Source of the DNA: Zelopaecilomyces penicillatus
Lineage: Eukaryota; Ascomycota; Sordariomycetes; Hypocreales; Pseudodiploosporaceae
Length of the DNA: 64,000 nucleotides
Direction of reading: 5' to 3'
Assembly (NCBI GenBank): GCA_005765155.1
Contig: VCCP01000004.1
Location: 806,001 to 870,000 of the forward strand
Below, in pieces: positions 19,826 through 29,068 of this stretch. How positions within the stretch are numbered: the stretch's first letter is position 1; each line of letters begins with the position of its first letter. The translations under genes were made by a program, and so were the position numbers. A model generated the notes under the pieces. The model worked only from the letters and a program-made list of their open reading frames with translations. It ran no database searches and was not told the origin of the DNA.

Positions 19826-21283
19826 TCACCCCCAACGAGATCTATTCTCAAACTCATACTGCTCTTCAGAATACCCATCCCACTCATCCCTTAGCGCCGC
19901 AGCATTCGTCTGCAACGGCCCAGGTCTTCGTATTCCTTCAAACTCAATACTCTGATAATCGAAATAACCCTCCACATTGCCATCACCGAGAAACTTCATC
20001 CACCCTTCGTTATCATCACCATGCATTATCATGCCTTCATTCTCACGACCCCGCCACGTAAACGGTATACACTCGTGTGACCGCCCCTGAGGGATCTCGT
20101 CGAAGCGCATCACGCCGGAAATTACTCCCAAATCAAAAGTACCCCATACGCTCGACTCATCGAGTGCTAATTTCAGGAGGAAGCTTGAGCCGTAATCTGG
20201 CCATTCTGAGGATACGTATGGACATGTGATGGAATAACGGCCGGGAAGCACTTCGATGAATCCACAATCGCTGTCATCATCCTCCGAATCGCCGTCATCA
20301 CGCTCGGAATTAGAGATATCCGGTTGTGAGTCGTCCTCATCTAGATCCATAGGGTCATAGTGGTAGTCTTCTATCGACTGTGCGTAGGGGATACGTCCTC
20401 GTGCCATAAAGGCACCACTTCGCCGTGCGGTTTGTTTTGTTCGAGGAACGAATCCTGGACCAGCATCTGTTGTTAGAAGAGAGCGACTTGGTCCAGAAGA
20501 GGCACCACCACCACGGCGGGCAGAGGCTTTTGATTTTGTCACATTCGCAGGTGAACTAAAACTGGCCGCAGCCGCCCCGGTTGCTCTTTTTGCTGTGCCG
20601 GTGGCATTTATCTTCTTGGGAGTAGGCTTCTTTGCTGAAGTTCGCTTCGTACTGGCTTCATTTTCCACATCAGCCTCAGCTTTCCGCTTGACACCAGCAG
20701 TCCTCGCTGGCGTGGTCGTCTTGGTAGCGGACTCTTTCTTTGCGCTTCCTTTGACGACGGAGTTGGCTGAGCTACTCGCTGCTTTTCCCTTTGCTGGCGT
20801 AGCTGTTTTGGCAGCTGTTTCTTTCTTTGGGCCGCCTTTGGCAGCAGGCTGTTTTGAGGAACTGGCCGTCGAAGCGGAATCCTTGACTGAGCTGGTCGCA
20901 GCCTTTCCCTTCCCCTGGCTCTTACTTTTAGCCTCTTTATCCTTCTTTGTCCACGTCTTCTTCAACTGGCTCTCCAACGCAGTAAGATTAGCTGGCACCT
21001 TCAGCTCACCAGAGTTGACAGCATCCAACAGCCGACTCCGCGCTACAGCTTTGGTCTTGGACGCCTTTAGGCCATAGTGTATAAGTTGGGCCTCGAACCA
21101 ATGAGCCGGGTGGTCCCTTTCGTTCCCCTCTGTGAAGTGTGTCTTGAGCTCCGCTTGTGTTGCGCGACGATGTTGATTCTGTCCAGACGCCTGGGCGAAG
21201 AATTCGCCGTGAGCAAAGGCAAATCCATCCGCGCATTCAGGAGGGGCGCCAATCCATCCCGTGGCAGCAGCCGCCTTGGGCAT
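19826..21283 (-). CDS. SAP-like, H1-tail-like protein with internal H3 tail mimic
   Basis: Intronless, 485 residues, no overall family I can name. Residues about 40-85 resemble a SAP-type DNA-binding helix pair (FEAQLIHYGLKASKTKAVAR then RLLDAVNSG). Residues about 110-240 are Lys/Ala/Ser/Pro-rich, like a histone H1 tail, with two imperfect repeats (KKETAAKTATPAKGKA and KKESATKTTTPARTAG). Residues 281-287 are RTKQTAR, identical to histone H3 residues 2-8, followed by Arg-Ser where H3 has Lys9-Ser10. Then comes an acidic stretch (about 315-345) and a C-terminal region (about 350-465) with WRGRE and GWMKFLGDG motifs that I associate with an uncharacterised fungal beta-rich domain. The composition suggests a nuclear, chromatin-bound protein. 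The function is unknown; the parts list is seen, the localisation inferred. Confidence 0.8.
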   Translation of the reverse strand: MPKAAAATGWIGAPPECADGFAFAHGEFFAQASGQNQHRRATQAELKTHFTEGNERDHPAHWFEAQLIHYGLKASKTKAVARSRLLDAVNSGELKVPANLTALESQLKKTWTKKDKEAKSKSQGKGKAATSSVKDSASTASSSKQPAAKGGPKKETAAKTATPAKGKAASSSANSVVKGSAKKESATKTTTPARTAGVKRKAEADVENEASTKRTSAKKPTPKKINATGTAKRATGAAAASFSSPANVTKSKASARRGGGASSGPSRSLLTTDAGPGFVPRTKQTARRSGAFMARGRIPYAQSIEDYHYDPMDLDEDDSQPDISNSERDDGDSEDDDSDCGFIEVLPGRYSITCPYVSSEWPDYGSSFLLKLALDESSVWGTFDLGVISGVMRFDEIPQGRSHECIPFTWRGRENEGMIMHGDDNEGWMKFLGDGNVEGYFDYQSIEFEGIRRPGPLQTNAAALRDEWDGYSEEQYEFENRSRWG

Positions 21284-22556
21284 AATGCGCGTCCTTCAAT
21301 TGGGAGATGAGGATGAGTAGATGAGAAGCTTGGTATGGCGCCTTTTTGTTAATGGCATCTGTCGTTGATGTTAGATCTTGTTGTAAGACGCGCTCCTCGC
21401 CTGATTGAATGTTCCTGGAAAATGGGAGTGCTTGAACATGAAGGCCAAGATGTTGGTTTACGGGTACGTACTGCGTTCTGCTATAGCACCCTAACCCCCC
21501 CATCGTCAGCACTGAACGCTGATGTCTTTACTGGCAACATCACCAGATCATTATTTTGAGGTGGTTCTAGATTTCCAGCTTCAAGGACACAAGAGACATA
21601 TTAACTTGAATATATGTATACATATTAGGCGAATTTCAAGATTTTATGATATGGTACTCTCAGTAACCTAAACATACGCTGTGTTCCACCATAATGGAAG
21701 TAATTAGCCAAGATACTTACAGTCCCTCTCAGGTAGTTCCGAGCCGTTATAGTGCGTAGTTTGGTGAGCGCGGGCTCGGAATTACCTGTTCCCCACTGTA
21801 GCTAGCCAGTCCAATAAAAAAGCAAATAAATACACGATTAGAGCCACGTAGTTGAGGTCATGGAGGATTAATCCAGACAGGCCACATGTTAATTGACAAT
21901 GATTCCCCAACCCTTTCAGCCTTGAAAGGTGGCAGCATATGAAGATGCCTATCTCATGTGAGTTGCTGACTGCAGTCGAGCCACATCATGCTCTTGGGTT
22001 CTATGACGCAATCATAGCCCAGCTGTCAGACAAGGCTTTATTTATTTTTAAATTTCCCAACACAATTTCCGCAGGGCTTTTTTTTCGTTGGCGCCGAACG
22101 GAGTATGTTGGCTTTGTTGGCTAGATCCATCCGAGTGGTGACGGAGAACCCAAGAGCCTCGGCTGACGGCCTCAACGACTCTTTCCACTCGGACACAGGA
22201 CTTAAGGGACTTAATTATCAGGGCGATAGCATCGCTGGGGAGGGACAGCCACCTCCACTGATGTCCGCCATCACAGCCACCAACGGCTGGTGTGGTCCAC
22301 TGTATCTTACAGTGGGCGCACGCAACTGAACGCGTGGAGCCCTGCACGCTGCCTGCATGGGAGGTACTCTCCGGCGTTACGGTTTTTAGCGCACGGCATG
22401 TCGGACCCCTTATCTGTCCGATTTAGAGGCTCTAGTCCGTTCTGTGCCGCCACTAATAACCTCGCTGGCCTCGCCCGTGGGAAGACATGACAAGCTACCA
22501 TCATCATCAACAGCATCCAACTTCCCTCACTCCAAACATTTGCTCCCGTTCTAGCC
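21284..22556. other. Intergenic with small inverted repeat
   Basis: A divergent gap of 1.27 kb between the H3-mimic gene and the lipase gene. It contains a 57-bp hairpin-forming inverted repeat at 21731-21787. Short open frames overlap on both strands and look random. Confidence 0.55.
21731..21787. repeat. 57-bp inverted repeat
   Basis: The left arm AGGTAGTTCCGAGCC (21731-21745) pairs with the right arm GGCTCGGAATTACCT (21773-21787) at 14 of 15 positions around a 27-bp loop. It could be a relic or solo foldback element, or a transcript hairpin. No target-site duplication is obvious. Confidence 0.6.
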
Positions 22557-24053
22557 ATGGTATCGCAAAAGCCCAAAGCGGACTTCATCGGTGGCAGCAC
22601 CACAGCCAACCACCTATGCGTCCTGGTCCACGGTGTAAGTTTCCATGTTACTCTTTCCAGTACCAACGACGTCATGGGTGAACGAACAATCCTTTTTTTT
22701 TTTTTTTTTGGCTAACCACTTTCTTCTTTCATAGTTATGGGGCAACCCTAGCCATATGAATAGCATTGCCAAAAGCTTGCGATCACAGCATTCAGAAGAC
22801 GAATTGTATATATTATCGGTGAAGCGAAATAGCGGAAACTACACATACGATGGCATTGAGCTCGGGGGTGAGCGAGTGTGCGCCGAGATCGAGGAGGAGC
22901 TGCGCAGCATTGAAGTCAGAGGTGGCAAGATCACCAAGCTCAGCGTCGTGGGATACTCTCTAGGCGGCCTGGTCTCTCGGTATGCTGTTGGGCTTTTATA
23001 CGCCAAGGGTATACTAGATACTGTCGAATGCATGGTGCGTACAATGGCCTTGTTCCAGACAAGCATCATGTCAGCTAACTTGTATTCCCACAGAACTTTG
23101 CAACATTTGCATCCCCCCATCTCGGTGTTCGATCCCCATTGAAAGGATGGCACAACAACATCTGGAACATCATGGGCGCGAGGTCCCTCTCCACATCAGG
23201 CAGACAACTTTTCATCATCGACGAATTCCGCGACACTGGCCGGCCATTACTCGCCGTCATGGCTGACCCCAACTCCATCTTCGTGCTTGGTTTACAAAAG
23301 TTCAAGCGGCGCACCTTGTACAGCAACATCGTCAACGACCGGAGTGCAGTCTACTACACCACCTGCATCCAAAAGACCGACCCGTTCAAGGACACGGATC
23401 GCATCAAGGTCAATTACCTCGAGGGCTACGCAGACGTCATCCTAGATCCAGCAAGCCCCGTCATACCCCAACCCAAGACTCATGAGCCAGCGACTGTCTC
23501 TTCCGTCACAATGGCAAGCCTGCGCACTCTTAAACGCATCCCCCTGTACCTAACAGTTGGCGTTCTCGTACCCGCCGGCGTCATTGCGTTCCTCATCAAC
23601 TCGGTTATCCAAAACTCTCGAAGCTCGAAACGAATCAAGCTCTACGAGGAAGGCCAGGCCGGCTTCGACATCAAGGGGTACCGTGTTCCCATTCTAATCA
23701 AAGAACTCCGTGGCGGGGTCGAGCACGCATACGAGACGCTCAACAACTCTCACAACCAAGAGTTTCTAGAGACAGAGGATGAAGACGATGATCTGGGCAT
23801 GGACGCCGAGGAGCGAAGCACCATGGTGCGCGAGAGGAGGATGTCAATGCCTACACAGCCGACGCTCGCCCTTGCGCCGTGTCAGTTTGAAATGATCCGG
23901 TCGCTGGATGAGCTCAAGTGGCGGAAATACCCAGTCTGGATCCATAACCACCGACATACCCATGCTGCTGTGATCTTGCGCATGGAGAAGAAGGGCTTTG
24001 AGGAAGGTCGTGTGGTTTTGAATCATTTTGCGACTGCCGAGTTTTTGATTTGA
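22557..24053 (+). CDS. DUF676 serine esterase, Lpl1-like lipid droplet lipase
   Basis: Exons 22557-22634, 22735-23034 and 23094-24053 give 445 residues. It is an alpha/beta hydrolase of the DUF676 group: the oxyanion strand HLCVLVHGLWGNPSHM spans the first splice junction, the nucleophile elbow GYSLGG has Ser101, and NFATFASPHLGVR follows the third exon start. A hydrophobic segment (IPLYLTVGVLVPAGVIAFLI) near the middle can anchor it in a membrane. The yeast member Lpl1 is a phospholipase of lipid droplets; this is the likely role. The N-terminus VSQKPKADFIGGSTTANHL is short, as usual. The first intron holds a run of 17 T between CCT and the branch site (GCTAACC). Confidence 0.88.
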
Positions 24054-24861
24054 GACAACAAAAGCCACCCGTTTTAAACTTTTTTAACTTTGTCTGTTGT
24101 TTTATTTTATCGCATATAGTCCTAGTATAAAACCAGAGGGTTTAGGCTAAAGGAGTTTGGGCAGCTGGCTGGTTTTTTTATCTCTAATTCTCTCTTTTTT
24201 TTTATCTTTTTTTTTTTTAATACGCATGTTTAGTATTGCGGGATGGTTGGTATACACAGGCAAGGGATGAAAGGGTATGCAAAAGAAGGCGTCGGATGGT
24301 TTTGCATAATGAAAGATCTTTGATGATCTCGGGCATACAAAACTCAACAAGAGTCAAGGGGCCTGTTATGGCCAGAGTACCATAAAAGATATTGAGAACT
24401 CGTTTTCTTTCAAATATTACAGTCCGAGATTACAGCAAATATTCACATTTAATTTAACCAACCGCAATGGCAAGATGATTGAATTTGATAAACTTTTCAT
24501 TCTTCATTTTAGTGCATTATTGCATGCACAATACAAGAGAGGGGATGTCACACGTTTCGTGGCATGACAACGCACGATTTTCCCATCTTCCTTTCATAAT
24601 TCAACAGGTCCCTAGGCAGTAACACTACCACCATCCAGAACAAACTCCTATTCGACCCCGGTGAAGAAAAATAGACACTGAGCGCCATGCTTGGAAAATA
24701 GAGAGGGCAAGGTCCGTGATATACAGTAAGGATACATGATCCATCATCATAAAATAAAATAAAAAGAGGAGCCAGATTTCGTACTCCGTATAACAATGCT
24801 TTGGAGCCCGCAGGTCGGCTGGGGCATTATGTTAGTACAACATATTTCGTTTTTGTCTTCG
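24054..24861. other. Convergent spacer
   Basis: An 808-bp spacer of AT-rich 3' flanks of the lipase and UPS2-like genes, with T-runs at 24170-24220. No credible gene. Confidence 0.6.
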
Positions 24862-25560
24862 TCATGCCGCCAGCATCTGACGTTGGCGTTCTCTTCGGAC
24901 ATGTTCAAGGACTCCAATCACCCCGGTATTTCGAATTCGCTCCAGCACAAGACGCATACCATCGCGGCTCTTGCCGATCTGGTCGAGGGTCTTGGTGGAG
25001 GCAAGACTTTCAATGCTGCGCTGAATGCCCTTTGCGCCCCATCCACCGATGAAACCAGAGAGCCAGCCATTTTCCTGAGCTTGTCCCAGTTTCCCTTTGA
25101 TTTTTTCACCGATTCTGGATTTGAACATGACGGTCATAGTGACATCCGTCTCGTTCCGAGCGATTGCCTCAGCCGTGGCGGGGACGCTGAATTTCTGTTT
25201 CTCAATGACTGATAGCAAGCCTGCGTAATTGAGATTGCGACTCTCCGACTTCATCCATCCTTCTCTAATGTCCACAACACTTGTCTCAAGGATGTACGCA
25301 ACCTTTTCGCCCGTGCCACCGGACACACTAGTAGGGAGCAGCTTGTACACGGCCTTGGGCAAGCGACTCTTCTTCACATGAAGACGAGTTGTATAGAGTC
25401 GCTGAGTCCCAGGGTCGACATGGTTGGAGATGGTGTCGGTGCTGAGGACATGAGTGGCGAATGGGTTGAGCTGAGGAGAGGAATAGCGGAGAAAAAAGGC
25501 GAGGGTGACGGTGGGGAATGGGTGAGAATAGGTATGAGCGGTCGTGTGTGTGAGAACCAT
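24862..25560 (-). CDS. ups2: PRELI/MSF1 domain protein, Ups2-like
   Basis: Intronless, 232 residues; yeast Ups2 has 230 and Ups1 only about 175, so the Ups2 type is favoured. Ups2 with Mdm35 carries phosphatidylserine across the mitochondrial intermembrane space for conversion to phosphatidylethanolamine. The PRELI/MSF1 fold covers residues 1-170: start MVLTHTTAHTYSHPFPTVTL, NPFATHVLSTDTISNHVDP, TRLHVKKSRLPKAVYKLLP and the strand AYILETSVVDIREGWM. The C-terminal part is a basic helix (GVLEHVRRERQRQMLAA). The frame is open upstream to a TTG at 25575, but the ATG at 25560 gives the family start. A CACGTG box lies about 480 bp upstream. Confidence 0.9.
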   Translation of the reverse strand: MVLTHTTAHTYSHPFPTVTLAFFLRYSSPQLNPFATHVLSTDTISNHVDPGTQRLYTTRLHVKKSRLPKAVYKLLPTSVSGGTGEKVAYILETSVVDIREGWMKSESRNLNYAGLLSVIEKQKFSVPATAEAIARNETDVTMTVMFKSRIGEKIKGKLGQAQENGWLSGFIGGWGAKGIQRSIESLASTKTLDQIGKSRDGMRLVLERIRNTGVIGVLEHVRRERQRQMLAA

Positions 25561-26602
25561 GATGAATGGCTTCAAGTCGCAACCGGTTGAAATAGAAGTC
25601 GAATTGATCTGCCTTGGTTGTTTTTTGAATCGAATAGCGCGGCCCTTGAGCTCACTCGGAGGTGTCGGAATAAGTCATGGATGAAAACTCCAGGACGCGT
25701 GATTGGTCTAGAACAGCGCCTCGGTACAGAATTGCTTGATGCGGCACAAAATAGGACGGAAACCCCGCAAGTATCGCAACTTTCGCAGTGTGTTGAAGTC
25801 TTGCGAGAGATGATGAAAAGAAGTAAAAAGGGTGGTGGATGGAGGGGGTGGGAAAGCGAATCAACGAGGAGGTGATTCTAGACCTCTAGGGAGGGAAGAG
25901 TGGTGATGCCAATAGCTCGACTGAACTCTGAACTTTTCTCCGGGTCTGGGCTGACTGACAGGGGGCATTGAGACCTAGCTGAGTTATGATTGGCTGACGC
26001 TGCGGGGAAAGGCTATGCAGCGATGGTCCGGGAGTGGCAAGACCACGTGATCGGCACGAATACCTACGGCAGCCGAGGGGCACGGATGCGGATGCGAGCA
26101 ATGAGCAGATTCTATGACGATGAAGCGTGAAACTCAATTCTTAGAGGGCCGAGATGGGGGGCAGGCTTAAAGATCTTAGTGGAATCTAGCTCTGCTTCTC
26201 AATTTTGTACATTTTCTGTAGAAATTCGAGGCTGCAATTTTCATATGGTCTTGCATTACCTATCGTCCCTTTTCCATTCCAACAGGTAGCATTGAGTCCA
26301 GCGCCAAGAACAGGTCGTGCAGACGTCAGGCCAGAAACATGTGACATTCTATCCGCTTCCATTCGGCACTTCACCCGAAACTGATTACATAACCCAATGT
26401 GATGAACTTTATGTTGCGAAAGTGACAGGATCATTTCGTCATTATCTGCTTTAATAGTCCGCCTGCGATCATCTGAACGTTCGCATATCTCGGGCCATGG
26501 TTGTGGGGGGCAGGGTCAATTGCATTCACTCGCACACAACCAAGCTATGGTACCCTGAGGTTCACTTCCGCCTGCCAATCCATGAGAACTATCAGGCTAA
26601 TA
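25561..26602. other. UPS2 promoter side, intergenic
   Basis: A gap of about 1 kb. CACGTG is found at 26044-26049. Open frames at 25618-25875 and 25886-26137 overlap on opposite strands and lack protein-like features. Nothing more is recognised. Confidence 0.5.
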
Positions 26603-27079
26603 TTAGACCATCATGTAAATTGCACCAACTGTGCCCTCTGTGTCCTCAAAATAGCGATACATGCCATGCTCACCCTCCTTCTGCTTCTCCGAAAGCATTT
26701 TCCCCCCAGCACTCTCAATAATCTTTGCCGTAGCATCTACATCCTCGACGAACCAATGCACACAGATGCCGCCTTTTCCGCCGTTGAAAACACCCGTATT
26801 ATCTGGCGCCTTGAGAATACCGCCGGAGAGGTTGACGCCAGCAGAGCTAAAGTCAAAGAGCTTGACCCTATCCGCGCATTCTGAGGTAGGGGACTTGTGC
26901 TCTTTGAAAGGCAACTTAAACACAGTCTGGTAGAACTCGGAGGCTGGTAATGTCAAGTTAGTCCTGGGGCTTGCATCAATAGCTGGAGATAGCATGTTAT
27001 GCTCACAGCGGTTGACGTCCTGTGCTGGAATGGCCATCCAGACCGGAGTTCCAAAGGGAGGAGGTTTCCAATCAGCCAT
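26603..27079 (-). CDS. VOC (glyoxalase/dioxygenase fold) protein
   Basis: Minus-strand exons 27079-27007 and 26943-26603 give 137 residues, a typical single VOC module. The first strand VWMAIPAQDVNR is followed across the intron by SEFYQTVFKLPF, then SGGILKAP, the second half GGICVHWFVEDVDATAKIIESAGGK, and the last strands GMYRYFEDTEGTVGAIY. The His in VHWFVEDV and the Glu in YFEDTEG sit where metal ligands are expected. The 63-nt intron (GTGAGC to CCAG) has no stop in frame, so read-through would add 21 residues that break the fold. Substrate unknown; such proteins are often lactoylglutathione lyase-like or have no catalytic role known. A CACGTG box lies 311 bp upstream. Confidence 0.87.
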   Translation of the reverse strand: MADWKPPPFGTPVWMAIPAQDVNRCEHNMLSPAIDASPRTNLTLPASEFYQTVFKLPFKEHKSPTSECADRVKLFDFSSAGVNLSGGILKAPDNTGVFNGGKGGICVHWFVEDVDATAKIIESAGGKMLSEKQKEGEHGMYRYFEDTEGTVGAIYMMV

Positions 27080-28381
27080 GTTGAATTGCTATACAAACAC
27101 GGGGGTTAATAATGGTTTGCAAGTGTAGATCAAATTGAGTCTGAGAGAACAACTATGATGAGATTGATGAACAAAAGAGAAAAGGGTTCTGCATCGTGAA
27201 GACAGTTCCTGCTTCATCTTTTTATACGTGCCATGGACAGCCACTACATAGACTACAAATTCACGGTGATCTTGAGCTGAAAAGACCCTCACACGTCATA
27301 TCGACACCACTGATAATAAAATGCTTGACGCCTCTCTCGCAACTTCGCGTAAGACGAGATGAAAATGCGACCGCGAGACGACACGAAGTCACGTGGAGGC
27401 AGGTAGTCGATGCTAGTTTAGGTAATTCACGTTTCCCGCACGCTGCTCACCACAATTACTATGCTGATGAGCAAGCTGTGGTGACTGCACATCATAAGCC
27501 ATCTGTCTGTCATTGACAGTATGCATTAAAGGCTTGCATCAAAATCTGACGCCGAGAAAGAAAAAAAAGGGGTCCAAGACGGTAGCAGGGCTTTGGTTAT
27601 GGATACGAACACGGTCCGGGCTTGCGGGCCGCAGAATTTGATTTCTGAGTTGCATTGCACATTACAACAATGCCTATCCGAAATACACAATTACAGGTAG
27701 AGAGATTGATCAATATCAAGCAGGTTGAAAGTATTAGCCGAAGAGGATATTAAGCCATCTCCTGCTCACCCTTGCAACTAAACACAAGCATCTAAGTGGG
27801 AGGTGGGCTTTCTTTTTCTTTTTCTTTTCTGTCATCGTTGACCTGTCCAGTTCATACCTGTCTCAGAAGCAAAACATCTGCAGCAAATGTCTTATTTCGA
27901 AGCCTTGGCTGCACTTGACTACATCCCTCTACAACCTGTTGCCGAGAGCACCGTCGTGTTTCCATATTGTATTACCCCCTTTTTTGTCACTCTCAATGAT
28001 CCTTGATAATCATAGTTTAGAAATAATATTTAATTACAGTCCTACATGCTCATTTGGGAACAGATTATCTGAATCGGGGGTGGAATTCGCCGAGATTCAT
28101 CCACAGCCAAATTTCGCGCTGTGCCCTCCAGTGCGTGGGGGCCTAAAAGCAAACCACCACGTAAAAATGGCGGGGCATGGGGATTATCTCCTCTCTAGTT
28201 AACAAAACGTCAGGCGTGTTGCTTTTGCTTTAAAAACTAGAACCCTTGCTCTCTGCTTTCCCTGGGGCACCATCTCATAACCGGAAAGGTTGGAAGAAGT
28301 GGTTTCGCTGCAGAAAGGCCTTGAACGCAAAGAATATTTACACCTCCCCTCTTCTCTCTCTTCATCTCTTTACACGAGAAA
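27080..28381. other. Divergent intergenic, VOC and LMW-PTP genes
   Basis: A 1.3-kb promoter region for both flanking genes. CACGTG lies at 27390-27395. CT-rich leader sequence precedes 28382. I see no gene. Confidence 0.55.
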
Positions 28382-29068
28382 ATGCCAGACCAGCCACTGT
28401 CGGTGCTGTTCGTCTGCCTCGGCAATATCTGCCGGTCAACAATGGCGGAGGGAATCTTCCAACATATGGCGAAGCAGCCACAGTTCAAGGGCAAGATTGA
28501 CAGGATTGATTCATGCGGAACGGGTTCGTGGTACCCATGTTGCCTGTCATCCTCATGATGGCCTATCTTTTCTTCTGTTTCGGGTAGCATTGTCAATGCT
28601 GACATGCTAATTTTTTTTGCCTCTCAAACAGCTGCATACCACACCGGAGATGCGCCAGACTCTCGTACCATGTCGACGCTGGAAGACAACGGCATCACGG
28701 ACTACGACCATGACGCCCGTCGTGTATGTCTGCTTCTTTCTTCACCACATCCTAGAGCATGGACAAGGAACCAACTGACAAGTTTCATTGTGTATATACA
28801 GTTCATGTCGATCGACCTTGAGAAATTTGACTACATCTTCGCCATGGATCGGTCTAACCTGTCCGACCTGCAACGCCTGCAGCGCGGTAATTCGGACGCC
28901 AAGGCCAAAGTTATGCTCTTTGGCGAGTTCAGCGGCAGCGGCAAAGCAGAAATCGTCCAGGACCCATACTACGGCGGCCGCGACGGCTTCGACAAGGCCT
29001 ATGAACAGTGTTTTAGGTTTTCAAAGAACTTTTTGAAGGAAATGTTTGGTGACGAGGAGAAACAGTAA
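28382..29068 (+). CDS. ltp1: Low-molecular-weight protein tyrosine phosphatase
   Basis: Exons 28382-28523, 28632-28723 and 28802-29068 give 166 residues, close to yeast Ltp1 (161). The P-loop VCLGNICRS holds the nucleophile Cys12 and Arg18-Ser19. Further family marks are AEGIF, SCGTAAYHTGDAPDSRTM across the first junction, FDYIFAMDRSNLSDL, and the general acid Asp in DPYYGG. The enzyme is a soluble cysteine phosphatase. The first donor, GG|GTTCGT, is weaker than usual, but it is the one that restores the conserved TAAYHTGD sequence; the second is GTATGT. The stop is followed by a 1.8-kb gap before the MAP kinase gene. Confidence 0.93.

Noticed and set aside
20595..21077. 160-codon plus-strand hydrophobic frame
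   Set aside because: It is the reverse complement of the Lys/Ala-rich repeats of the H3-mimic gene, where Lys codons read as Phe/Leu.
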